From Oligoflexus tunisiensis (GTDB lineage: Bacteria; Bdellovibrionota_B; Oligoflexia; Oligoflexales; Oligoflexaceae), in NCBI RefSeq assembly GCF_001748245.1, contig NZ_BDFO01000001.1:622828-686827 (forward strand): a stretch of 64,000 nt of DNA, in the 5' to 3' direction. Shown here piece by piece: positions 57,038-64,000 of this stretch. The position numbers and the translations under genes are program-made. A model generated the notes under the pieces. That model searched no databases. It had not been told where the DNA came from and saw only the letters and a program-made list of their open reading frames with translations. Position 1 is the first letter of the stretch; the number at the start of each line of letters is the position of its first letter.

Positions 57038-57286
57038 TCAGCGGTTCCTGGATTGATTACCCTTGGTACCAAGGTCCGGCTGCCCCGATTCGTTCATCTT
57101 GTCGGAGAAACGCTGCGGATCATTGCCGGCATTGGACTGGGGTGGGTTGCCTTTGCCAGGCTGCATTTTAGTGCGGCCCGTGTCCTCGTCATAACGCCCT
57201 GAGCCTTTTCCCGACTTCTCTTCGGAAAGGGGCTTCGAATGCTGACTCGATTTATCGCGCTGCGGCGTGTCATTTCCGGTACCCAT
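57038..57286 (-). CDS. Small, extremely hydrophilic protein
   Basis: The protein has 82 residues, almost no hydrophobic residues, rich in Gly, Ser, Asn, Gln, Lys and Asp, with no Cys or Trp. GAGAGGTG lies directly before the ATG and a good terminator follows. Composition recalls hydrophilin/KGG-type stress proteins, which are unfolded in solution. Function not assigned. Confidence 0.5.
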   Translation of the reverse strand: MGTGNDTPQRDKSSQHSKPLSEEKSGKGSGRYDEDTGRTKMQPGKGNPPQSNAGNDPQRFSDKMNESGQPDLGTKGNQSRNR

Positions 57287-57489
57287 GAATCACCTCTCAT
57301 CCGTTTTGCATGTGTTCTGACTGCGTCCGCAAGTTGCGGACAGTTTTTGACTTCATAAATCGTACCAATCCATAGTGGGCAAATTTTCTGATGGCCTGCG
57401 GTCCTGGTCCGCCTGGTTTTGATCTTAGTGGACCCCGCCCGCATTTTGGATTAGAGAGTCCTTGGTTATCGCGAAAAGGAGAAAACAAT

Positions 57490-57984
57490 ATGATGAAGTA
57501 TGCAGGCTACACTCTTGCCGCCATGTTGCTGATCAGTACCACAGCAGAAGCCCGTTACGTAGGACCTTTGCTTGTCAAGGAAGCCAGCACAGGCTTTGTC
57601 ATGGCTGAGTATGCCAAGACCCAAAAGTGCGAGATCTTTGCTCAGAAGACCGTCCTGACCACGAACTTCGGCGGCGGCGGTCAGCTGATGAGCGTGGAAA
57701 CAAAGAATCAAACTCTGAGTGGTGGATACATGCAGCTGATCGAGAAAGCCCAGCAAACCAAACTGGTCGCTCAGTCAGGTGCTGTGGACGGTCCTTCGGT
57801 CCGATATTATGCTTATAGGATCAACCCCAATGACTCCGTCACCCGCGTCCTGCTCTACGATGAAAACGGGGGCACGGGCGTCATTCAAAACAATCCGTCT
57901 TCCGAAGCCTTGATTTTGAGAAATGTGATCGAGTCCCTGTGCCCGAACACTCTGCAGGGCATCGGCCCCGCCCCGGTGGACTGA
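57490..57984 (+). CDS. Exported hypothetical protein
   Basis: The protein has 164 residues. AAGGAG 8 bases before the ATG fixes the start. Signal peptide 1-22 (TTAEA). The mature part is strand-rich with two cysteines (QKCEIF and SLCPNT) that may pair. Single-gene unit with its own terminator. No family recognised. Confidence 0.7.
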   Translation: MMKYAGYTLAAMLLISTTAEARYVGPLLVKEASTGFVMAEYAKTQKCEIFAQKTVLTTNFGGGGQLMSVETKNQTLSGGYMQLIEKAQQTKLVAQSGAVDGPSVRYYAYRINPNDSVTRVLLYDENGGTGVIQNNPSSEALILRNVIESLCPNTLQGIGPAPVD

Positions 57985-57995
57985 GGCCGGATCCA

Positions 57996-58024
57996 GGACG
58001 GCTCCGGCCGTCCGACTGGTTTTA
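57996..58024 (+). terminator. Terminator between convergent exported-protein and VWA genes
   Basis: 7-bp stem GGACGGC/GCCGTCC with a TCCG loop, then GACTGGTTTTAAT on the plus strand. It overlaps the stop codon of the minus-strand gene. Confidence 0.5.
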
Positions 58025-59065
58025 ATAAAGGTTCAAATTCGCATCGAACTCACGCATGAGCTTGCCGTCGAGATCGCCTACCAGACTGTTGGATGAACAG
58101 AGACGATGATAGACCAGAGCCGTGAGGTTCTGAATCGGAGCCTGGGCACAGGTCACCGTTACGGAACAGTCCTGGTAGCGGGCCAGCAGCGAGGTTTGGA
58201 GGTAATCATTCTCCACGCGATCGACCCGCTTGAGATCATTGTCACCGGTGTGTACGATCAAGGCAAAGGCCGCGGCATCCACGCAGGTGGACTGGGAATC
58301 CTTAACGAATTTCACGGTTTGAAAGCTGTTCATCGGCAATTCAGGCACGGGAAATTGCGTGGGCGGCGTGCTGTCCTGATCGTTGACCACCGTCACGGTT
58401 CCGCCCGTTTCCCGGGCCAGTTCGATCAGAAATTGGAACGTGGCTGCCCGGGGAATTTCCTGCTGGGGAATCGCATCGGGTTCCTGGGTGCGGATATTCT
58501 CGCCCGTAAAGATTGCAGCATTATAAATGATGCGAGGCGTTTCATTCTTGAATTTGGCCTTGATGTAATCCTGCCAGCCGGCCGCGAGGTTTGGACCGCA
58601 GTCCCGGAATGAGCTGGAATTTTCCTCTCCATCCGTGATCCCAAAAACGATCAGATTGGAATCCAATCCAGCCGTCAGGGTTCGCATGCCATTGGCTGCC
58701 GAGCACATGGCATCGGCGAGTGCGGTGCTGCTCTGTTCGCAGTCCTCGCTGGCGAGTTGGTCGATGGCCGCCAGCACCTGGGTTCTGTCCTTGTTGAAGC
58801 CCTGTGTCAACGATTGCTGTCCACCCTGACTGCCAAACAGTTCGAGGTTGATGTAAACCGTGCCTTCCGCCGCGTAGCGTTCATACAGTTTATTCAGAGT
58901 CTGGCGGGTGAAAGCCTTGGAAAACGCGCAGCGGGTTTTGCCATCCACGCGCTGGGTGTGCATGGAGGCACTGCGATCCATGATGAAAGTAATGTAGGAG
59001 TCCTTGGCCAGGGCGTGGCCCTCAAGGAAAGCAGCCGCAAGCAAAGTCGTGATGATCAGCTTCAT
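58022..59065 (-). CDS. Exported von Willebrand factor A domain protein
   Basis: The protein has 347 residues from the ATG at 59065 (AGAGGA before it). Signal peptide 1-20. VWA domain with the metal site DRSAS (D30, S32, S34), a later Thr in SSTALADAMC and Asp in ITDGEENS. Eight or so cysteines, several in the last third, suggest disulfides and an extracytoplasmic place. VWA domains bind proteins through a metal ion. No partner gene adjacent. Confidence 0.85.
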   Translation of the reverse strand: MKLIITTLLAAAFLEGHALAKDSYITFIMDRSASMHTQRVDGKTRCAFSKAFTRQTLNKLYERYAAEGTVYINLELFGSQGGQQSLTQGFNKDRTQVLAAIDQLASEDCEQSSTALADAMCSAANGMRTLTAGLDSNLIVFGITDGEENSSSFRDCGPNLAAGWQDYIKAKFKNETPRIIYNAAIFTGENIRTQEPDAIPQQEIPRAATFQFLIELARETGGTVTVVNDQDSTPPTQFPVPELPMNSFQTVKFVKDSQSTCVDAAAFALIVHTGDNDLKRVDRVENDYLQTSLLARYQDCSVTVTCAQAPIQNLTALVYHRLCSSNSLVGDLDGKLMREFDANLNLY

Positions 59066-59166
59066 GGCGATATCCTCTTTGATTTTGCTCGCAGTGAAGC
59101 ATGAGGCCTGAAGTGAAGTCAACTTCTGCCTGGACCTTCCCTAACCTTATGTAATCCATTGCAATT

Positions 59167-59193
59167 AGAAAAACGGCTGCTCATCGCAGCCGT
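59167..59193 (-). terminator. Intrinsic terminator of the Rossmann-like protein gene
   Basis: 8-bp stem ACGGCTGC/GCAGCCGT with a 5-base loop, followed on the minus strand by five T. Confidence 0.85.
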
Positions 59194-59199
59194 GTGGGT

Positions 59200-60657
59200 T
59201 TAGAACATTTTAAGGAGAAGATTCGGGCGTTTCACCATACCCATCAGAGTCGCGATGCGAATCATGGGATCCAGGGCAAAGGCGCGCGAATAGATGCCGC
59301 CATGCACCTGCTTTGTGAACAGCGCACTGATATCGCCTTCCGGGTTCTCCTTGGAATTGAGGAGGTCATGAAGAATCAGAAGCGTGCCCAAAGCCTGGGT
59401 GGTGGGCACTTCGAAAATCTCGACGCCAAAGGTCGGCGCTCCGAGGAAGGCGGCCTGAAAAACAGGATGATTCAGGGAGCGGGTTTTGGTGATTCCGGCC
59501 ACGTTGGAGGAAACACGCACGGGCCTGGGTGGACCTTTCAGATCAACACCCTGAGTGGCAAAGACCTCAGCCGCCAGGATCTTGGAAATATACTGAGCCG
59601 CCTGGTAGCTGACGCCCTGCAGAGGAACGATCGCGCGCGCCACCGGGATGCCGTTCACGTCGAAACTCACGCTTTGTTTCAGCTGTCCCACGCCCTTGAG
59701 CAGTGCCTGCCAAAAGGGAGGATTGTTCTTCAGAGTATGCGCACTCGATACATCCTCGGGCTGGATGACGGCCGCTGAGGTCGGGGAAATCAGCATGGAA
59801 ACGGAGGCGACGCAGGCCGGCGGCAGGCTCATGAGAATGGCATTCATGGTGGCAGCCAGGCGCCATTCCTGGCTGGCACCTGCGGCATAGGCAAACATTC
59901 CGATGTGCACGGCTTCGCCCTCCGCGAAGGCTTCGATACTCGCGCGAATTTTATGCGGCTGGAGAAGGATATTGTTGGCATCGGCGCAGTACGACAGCGA
60001 GCCCGCATATTTATGTGCTTCCGCAAGAATGCCATCGGGAGCTTTAATATCAATCCACAGAACCGAGGCGCCAGCGGCCAGTAAAATTTTGGTCGGCGCG
60101 AGTTCAGCCGAGGCCCCCAGGATGACGAATTTTTTGCCCGTCAGATCGATTTTTCCATCCTGAGCACTCGCGTAGTTTGCCAGCCAGGCGAGGGCCCGCG
60201 CCGCACGATTGGTCATCTTGCTTTCGCTGAGGAGTTTCTGGCCCAGGTAATTCAGCGAAGGGCCCGTGTAAGTAATCCCACGGAAAGGCACGGCGGGGAT
60301 GAAACCGGCCTTTCCCGAAAAGGTCGTCGTTTCAAATTTGATGGGATCGGAACCCTGGGCCATGAAATCCTGAAAGAGCCCTTGAAAGTGCCCGTCATCA
60401 AACGTCAACTGCTCATGCGTGCGCTGTACCATGTAACGGGCGATCTCTGAGCGCTTGCGTGACGCGACGCGAAAGCTTTCGAATTGAACGACCGTTTCAC
60501 CAAAGTTTTTCTTGAAGGATGATTCGCTGGGTAAAACAAAATTCCTGAACTCCTCCGGAAATGCTGTCGCGGCATCACTCATGATGTTGCGGAAGAATGT
60601 AGAACCTGTCTGGCCAGCCGGTAAACTGACTCCATCAGCGGATTGCTTCTTTCCCAT
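59200..60657 (-). CDS. Uncharacterised protein with Rossmann-like nucleotide-binding segment
   Basis: The protein has 485 residues, cytoplasmic. Residues about 168-200 (KFVILGASAELAPTKILLAA then ASVLWIDI) read as a beta-alpha-beta dinucleotide fold with a GASAEL loop in place of the common GxGxxG. The region after it (EAVHIGMFAYAAG, MNAILMSLPPACVASVSMLI) is hydrophobic, strand/helix-alternating, as in short-chain or saccharopine-type oxidoreductases, but without a YxxxK motif. The first 165 and last 130 residues match nothing I know. Expressed alone with its own terminator. Confidence 0.6.
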   Translation of the reverse strand: MGKKQSADGVSLPAGQTGSTFFRNIMSDAATAFPEEFRNFVLPSESSFKKNFGETVVQFESFRVASRKRSEIARYMVQRTHEQLTFDDGHFQGLFQDFMAQGSDPIKFETTTFSGKAGFIPAVPFRGITYTGPSLNYLGQKLLSESKMTNRAARALAWLANYASAQDGKIDLTGKKFVILGASAELAPTKILLAAGASVLWIDIKAPDGILAEAHKYAGSLSYCADANNILLQPHKIRASIEAFAEGEAVHIGMFAYAAGASQEWRLAATMNAILMSLPPACVASVSMLISPTSAAVIQPEDVSSAHTLKNNPPFWQALLKGVGQLKQSVSFDVNGIPVARAIVPLQGVSYQAAQYISKILAAEVFATQGVDLKGPPRPVRVSSNVAGITKTRSLNHPVFQAAFLGAPTFGVEIFEVPTTQALGTLLILHDLLNSKENPEGDISALFTKQVHGGIYSRAFALDPMIRIATLMGMVKRPNLLLKMF

Positions 60658-60732
60658 CTCAACCTGTCCTCTTCAATTAAAGTATCTGACCCCTTTGAAA
60701 ATGGCAGGCTTTGCTCAGGCCTGCCAGTTCTT

Positions 60733-61212
60733 TTATTGCAACACTTTGGACAGGCTCTGATGAATGTCCGGTCCTCTGAAGAGCGTCCACTCTTCAATCT
60801 GCGATCCATCGGGGAACCCGCAGACGCCCGACTCATCGCCGCTGCTTTCGATGATGATCGTGCGGATTCCACCGAGCTGCTCGCAGTATTGCAGGGCGGG
60901 ATGTCCCACGGGGCCCTCGGGCGCCTGGTACGCAACGTGATCAAAATAGGCTTTCACGGCGAGGGAAGGGGCTGCGCCTTCCTGCTTGTGACGGAAGAGT
61001 GTCCATTCTTCAATTAACCCATTCAGGTAAACATCATCGTTGAAGGCGCAGAGACTGATGGCTCCCCCATCTTCTCTTACATACGATTGAAGTGTGCCCC
61101 CAAGATCAATACAGAGTGTCGATGCAGGATTCGGCACCCCAACTCCGGCCAGGGCTACCTGTTGGTATGAGGAAAGCGCAGCAAAGAAAACGATTGGCAA
61201 AAACTTTTTCAT
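60733..61212 (-). CDS. Exported protein with two DUF333-like domains
   Basis: The protein has 159 residues from the ATG at 61212 (TAGGAGG before it). Signal peptide 1-22. Two copies of the DUF333 pattern: NPASTLCIDLGG...LCAFND...EEWTLFR and YCEQLGG...GVCGFPDG...EEWTLFRG. In each a Cys pair and the EEW-x-x-FR motif are kept. DUF333 proteins are small periplasmic proteins of unknown role. The duplication with an identical EEWTLFR in both halves is unusual. Confidence 0.8.
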   Translation of the reverse strand: MKKFLPIVFFAALSSYQQVALAGVGVPNPASTLCIDLGGTLQSYVREDGGAISLCAFNDDVYLNGLIEEWTLFRHKQEGAAPSLAVKAYFDHVAYQAPEGPVGHPALQYCEQLGGIRTIIIESSGDESGVCGFPDGSQIEEWTLFRGPDIHQSLSKVLQ

Positions 61213-61349
61213 AAAGCCTCCTAACGTTGGCAATCAATAAGTCTATACGCAAGGAGTTTTCAATAGCATGCATAGAGCGCCTTGAAAAGTGGAATGACCA
61301 GGAAACGGGGCGGGTTATTGTTTGTGAGTATCTCTACTGATGCTACGAC

Positions 61350-61379
61350 GGACGCACAGCATATTCGGGCCGTGCGTCC
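61350..61379. other. Hairpin between the diiron protein and DUF333 genes
   Basis: 8-bp perfect stem GGACGCAC/GTGCGTCC with a 14-base loop, 7 bases past the stop of the minus-strand diiron gene. T-rich sequence (CTTTTTATG) lies on the plus-strand side only, so it is a poor terminator for that gene. Confidence 0.35.
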
Positions 61380-61385
61380 TGCTTT

Positions 61386-62267
61386 TTATGCAAAAAATGC
61401 TCGACTGCGCACCTCATCGGGAAGGCTCATGTAATCAAAATGATCGAAGGCATGGATCGTATTTTTGTCCCAGCCCAGTGCCCGAAATTCAGGCGTGTGG
61501 CCGGATGTTCCCTCGGCAATATGAGCAGCCACAGAGTGGGCAAACTTGAGTCCTGATGATCCAACCATTATACGATTGAATGCGACATGTCCCACCTCAT
61601 CGATCAGAATTTCGATCAGGCGTTGCTCCAAAGAATCGCGAAGCTCCGGTTCATCACGGAAGACCTCACCGATCCGATTCAGAAGCCACTGAAAGGCAAA
61701 GACCCCGGAAAATTCGGAGCCGAGCAGGATGGGATGAAACATGGTCCTGGGCGAGTGGGCCAGCACATTGATGAGCAGTTTGAGAGGCACTGGGGGTTTC
61801 CATGCACCCACCGGTTCCGGGAGATCGAATTGGCGCGCAGCACCCAGCAGTATTTTGGTGTGATAGATCTCTTCGTGGGTCAGAACGCGTTCCACCTGAT
61901 CGGCGATGTCCGACGTTTCGGGCCGGGCGTGACGCGACCTGCTGATGACCTCAACGCCATAGGCTTCTCCTGCATTCACCTTGGTGAAAGCCAGCAAAGC
62001 TATGGCTTTCTTGGACAGAGGATCACCGGGATTGAAGCGCACGTAGTTGCGCTCAAAGGATTCCTGAGGAACTTCACCGCGATGGCGAACCGATGTCGCT
62101 GCCGCTGACTCCAGCCAGGCTTCCCGATTCACAAAGCCTGTTTCAGGGTCGGTGCCGCCGTTGCGTTGTTCAAGAAAGCGGGCATACTCGTGAAGAATCG
62201 CATCGCGCTGGCCCACATCCGGTGGGGAGTAAAAACTTCTGGTTCCTTTGAGGCCTGTGCTTGTCAT
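61386..62267 (-). CDS. Ferritin-like diiron carboxylate protein
   Basis: The protein has 293 residues. Two helix pairs carry metal ligands: GEAYGVEV then LTHEEIYHTKIL (ExxH), and GSEFSGVFAF then IDEVGHVAFNR (DExxH). This is the ferritin-like diiron layout of small oxygenases (AurF/ribonucleotide-reductase-like group). The substrate is unknown, and the N-terminal 60 residues are polar. Located between the DUF333 gene and the XRE locus, without a redox partner nearby. Confidence 0.8.
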   Translation of the reverse strand: MTSTGLKGTRSFYSPPDVGQRDAILHEYARFLEQRNGGTDPETGFVNREAWLESAAATSVRHRGEVPQESFERNYVRFNPGDPLSKKAIALLAFTKVNAGEAYGVEVISRSRHARPETSDIADQVERVLTHEEIYHTKILLGAARQFDLPEPVGAWKPPVPLKLLINVLAHSPRTMFHPILLGSEFSGVFAFQWLLNRIGEVFRDEPELRDSLEQRLIEILIDEVGHVAFNRIMVGSSGLKFAHSVAAHIAEGTSGHTPEFRALGWDKNTIHAFDHFDYMSLPDEVRSRAFFA

Positions 62268-62458
62268 AAGTCATCCTCCAGTTTCGGAGATACATGAAGA
62301 TATCCTAGGCGAGGATGATGAGGAGAGGATGAAGAGCCAGCTGATGCAGAGAACGCAGGGTGATGCCAAAAAGCGATGTCCTGTTCTCTCGACACCCATC
62401 TCCTGGCATGTGTGGAATTCAAGGGCCTGCGCATACTTCAATGCACGTTGGTTTTTCA

Positions 62459-62487
62459 TTGTGTGATACTTCGGAGTGAAGTATAGA
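62459..62487 (+). promoter_or_regulatory. Promoter with embedded operator for the XRE gene
   Basis: TTGTGT, 17 bases, TATAGA. The spacer holds the inverted repeat ATACTTC-GGAGT-GAAGTAT (62466-62484). Extra half-sites ATACTTC at 62433-62439 and TACTTC at 62506-62511 flank it. The layout fits repression by a dimeric HTH protein, most simply the gene's own product. Confidence 0.65.
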
Positions 62488-62525
62488 CGGTGAAGCATTC
62501 CATTGTACTTCGACAAGGGAGCTCT

Positions 62526-62861
62526 ATGGCGCGGCGTGCCGGAAAACGAAGGCTAACACGCTCGCTAACGGATCATCCCAAAGGGTCCGGGCTAGCTTCG
62601 GTAGGTAAGACACTCCGGGAAGTACGTGAACGGGAAGGTGCCACTCTAAGCGAATTCGCAGCCTTGCTGAAGATTTCTTCAGCCAATCTATGTGACCTTG
62701 AATCGGGTCGCAGAGTTCCGAGACCGCGACGCATTGTTGAAATCGCCTTGGCTCTTGGCCTTGATGAAGAGGCTTTCCTGGAGCTGGCCCTTGAGCAGCT
62801 TCTCCGGCGGGAGAGGCTGGCCTACAAAGTCAAGATAATGTCAGACGTAGTGGAAGAGTAG
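62526..62861 (+). CDS. XRE-family HTH regulator
   Basis: The protein has 111 residues from the ATG at 62526 (AAGGGAG 5 bases before). A basic N-terminal arm (MARRAGKRRLTRS), then the HTH_3 domain (about 28-85): LREVREREGATLSEFAALLKI, SSANLCDLESGRR, RRIVEIALALGL. A short helical C-terminus follows with no ligand domain. It lies 72 bases upstream of rsbR and may control the stressosome genes. Confidence 0.9.
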   Translation: MARRAGKRRLTRSLTDHPKGSGLASVGKTLREVREREGATLSEFAALLKISSANLCDLESGRRVPRPRRIVEIALALGLDEEAFLELALEQLLRRERLAYKVKIMSDVVEE

Positions 62862-62885
62862 GAAAGCGACAGACCTTGTCAGGTC

Positions 62886-62899
62886 TTGTTTGCAAACAA
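62886..62899. promoter_or_regulatory. Perfect palindrome before rsbR
   Basis: TTGTTTGCAAACAA, 14 bases with no mismatch, between the XRE and rsbR genes. A separate small hairpin AGACC/GGTCT (62871-62886) ends where it begins. It could be an operator or part of a leader. It differs from the ATACTTC operator upstream. Confidence 0.45.
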
Positions 62900-62933
62900 A
62901 CGTATCCAATGATGATGGTCAAAGGGAGCTCAT

Positions 62934-63818
62934 ATGAAATCGAGAAGTCGTTTGTTTATGGTTATTGAGAATGTTGAAGACGATCTTCTCAAGGAATGGG
63001 TGAAGGAGCAGCTGGCTGCTCCCATGCTCCGTAAAGAGCTGATGTCCGAAACGGAGCTCCGTGACCAAAGCCTGATGTTTCTCAGGCTGCTGCGGGATGT
63101 ACCAGCCGAAGCGGGCATCCTCAATATTGATAGCCATGAGTGGTCTGCGGTGCGTGAATTCGTCTCCAACATTTCGCGCTCGCGCGCCAAGCAGGGTTTC
63201 AGCCCTTCGGAGACGGCCAGTTTTATTTTTTCTCTGCGGCTGCCGCTCTTCAGAAAGCTCCGTGCCGAACTCGATCGTGAGCCGGGTCTCCTCTTTGAGG
63301 AGATCGAATCCGCGGCGTCCCTGCTTGATAAGCTCGGCCTCTATGCAACCGAAGTTTACCAAAAGGGTCGTGAGGAGATCATCAATCGTCAACAGCAGGA
63401 AATGCTCGAAGTCTCCACACCCGTGATCCGACTCTGGGATGGGATCCTGGCCTTGCCGCTGATCGGTACACTGGACAGCCAACGCACTCAGGTTGCGATG
63501 GAAGCCCTGCTTCAGGAGATTGTTGTCACAGGAGCTGATATCGCGATTATTGATATCACCGGCGTTCCCATGGTGGATACCCTGGTCGCGCAGCACCTCC
63601 TTAAGACCGTTGCAGCGACCCGCTTGATGGGTGCAGAGTGCATCATCAGCGGCATTCGACCGCAGATCGCCCAGACGATGGTGCATCTCAGCATCGACCT
63701 GGGCAAGGTCGCGACCAAGGCCTCGCTCGCCGATGCCTTTGCTCTTGCCATGCGCAGGCGGAGCGCTTCCATGAGCGGTTTCGACAAAACATCACTCTTC
63801 CAGACCGGAAACGCGTGA
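62934..63818 (+). CDS. rsbR: RsbR-type stressosome protein
   Basis: The protein has 294 residues. The N-terminal half (about 10-115) follows the RsbRD_N helical pattern (LLKEWVKEQL, FSPSETASFIFSL), and the C-terminal half is a STAS domain with the phosphorylatable threonines in IDITGVPMVDT and GIRPQIAQT, equivalent to T171 and T205 of Bacillus RsbRA. It builds the stressosome core with RsbS, encoded next, and holds the switch kinase RsbT, expected just outside the window. A REM-like linker helix joins the halves. Confidence 0.92.
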   Translation: MKSRSRLFMVIENVEDDLLKEWVKEQLAAPMLRKELMSETELRDQSLMFLRLLRDVPAEAGILNIDSHEWSAVREFVSNISRSRAKQGFSPSETASFIFSLRLPLFRKLRAELDREPGLLFEEIESAASLLDKLGLYATEVYQKGREEIINRQQQEMLEVSTPVIRLWDGILALPLIGTLDSQRTQVAMEALLQEIVVTGADIAIIDITGVPMVDTLVAQHLLKTVAATRLMGAECIISGIRPQIAQTMVHLSIDLGKVATKASLADAFALAMRRRSASMSGFDKTSLFQTGNA

Positions 63819-63831
63819 GGCGAATGATCAG

Positions 63832-64000
63832 ATGGATCGTATTCCCATTCTCAAAATGAGTGAGTTTCTGATCGTGACTATCCAGGTCGATATGCATGAC
63901 CGGCTTGCCATGATCCTTCAGGAAGATCTCACTTCCCAAATTGCCGCCACGAAAGCGCGTGGCGTTTTAATCGATATCTCGGTTTTGGAGATGGTCGATT
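63832..64000 (+). CDS. rsbS: RsbS-type stressosome protein (cut by window edge)
   Basis: The first 56 codons are visible. The start MDRIPILKMSEFLIVTIQ and LIDISVLEMVD match RsbS; the Ser in DIS is the residue that RsbT phosphorylates. No good ribosome site is seen, so translation may depend on rsbR, whose stop lies 13 bases upstream. The 3' end is beyond the window. Confidence 0.9.
   Translation, partial: MDRIPILKMSEFLIVTIQVDMHDRLAMILQEDLTSQIAATKARGVLIDISVLEMVD

Noticed and set aside
63638-63859. Short plus-strand frame across the rsbR-rsbS junction
   Set aside because: Out of frame with both genes and without a start signal; the junction is explained by rsbR ending at 63818 and rsbS starting at 63832.

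Overview
The window is chromosomal DNA of moderately high GC from a Gram-negative bacterium with a double membrane. It carries lipid A-type acyltransferase, outer-membrane barrel, lipoprotein and TPR envelope genes. The mix suggests the Bdellovibrionota/Oligoflexia (Oligoflexus-like) or another former deltaproteobacterial lineage: a 7TM-DISM sensor kinase with CheA-like domains, a Glt/Agl-type TPR and beta-barrel cluster, a lipoprotein matrixin, an Rsm22-type methyltransferase, and an RsbR/RsbS stressosome start. This placement is inferred from gene content and gene order only. No rRNA operon, CRISPR array, prophage or insertion sequence was seen. There is one tRNA, Val(UAC).

Layout, left to right. 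1-3.7 kb: the 3' end of an iron-sulfur CCG-domain oxidoreductase, then a catalytic/non-catalytic pair of exported M16 peptidases. 3.8-9.3 kb (minus strand): rpmF-fabD, a GYF-domain membrane protein, and a large hybrid sensor kinase. 9.4-13.4 kb (plus strand): a DUF177 gene and the translation block rpsB-tsf-pyrH-frr with recognisable leaders, promoters and terminators. 13.5-17.5 kb: a sigma-54 activator without a receiver domain, and a glycosyltransferase/polyprenyl-phosphate sugar transferase pair. 17.5-22 kb: a matrixin lipoprotein, a response regulator with an HPt protein, and the last two steps of the five-step histidine degradation pathway (hutG, hutF). 21.9-29.3 kb (minus strand): one six-gene envelope operon of an outer-membrane barrel, three TPR proteins and two small exported proteins, resembling the periplasmic/outer-membrane part of a Glt gliding machine. 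29.6-33 kb: proline dehydrogenase and an NfeD-slipin pair. 33-41 kb: tRNA-Val, then an unusual 1057-residue membrane protein with a Gln/Pro/Met-rich prion-like tail, a TPR protein with a PUA/EVE-like C-terminus, a small CxxC protein and a 769-residue TPR protein. 41-46 kb: lipA, an LpxL-type acyltransferase and an ICMT-like membrane protein in one operon, an Rsm22-like methyltransferase and an RluA-type pseudouridine synthase. 46-54 kb: hrpB, a tandem DNA repeat, metG, a SpoU methyltransferase, a trypsin-like protease and a TrmK-like methyltransferase. 54-62 kb: mostly lone genes (aldehyde dehydrogenase, PilZ protein, VWA protein, an unrecognised Rossmann-like protein, a duplicated DUF333 protein, a ferritin-like diiron protein). 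62.5-64 kb: an XRE regulator with a clear self-operator, followed by rsbR and a truncated rsbS.

The parts most likely to hold something new are the 33-41 kb membrane/TPR module with its low-complexity tail, the 22-29 kb Glt-like envelope operon, and the XRE-stressosome locus at the right edge.
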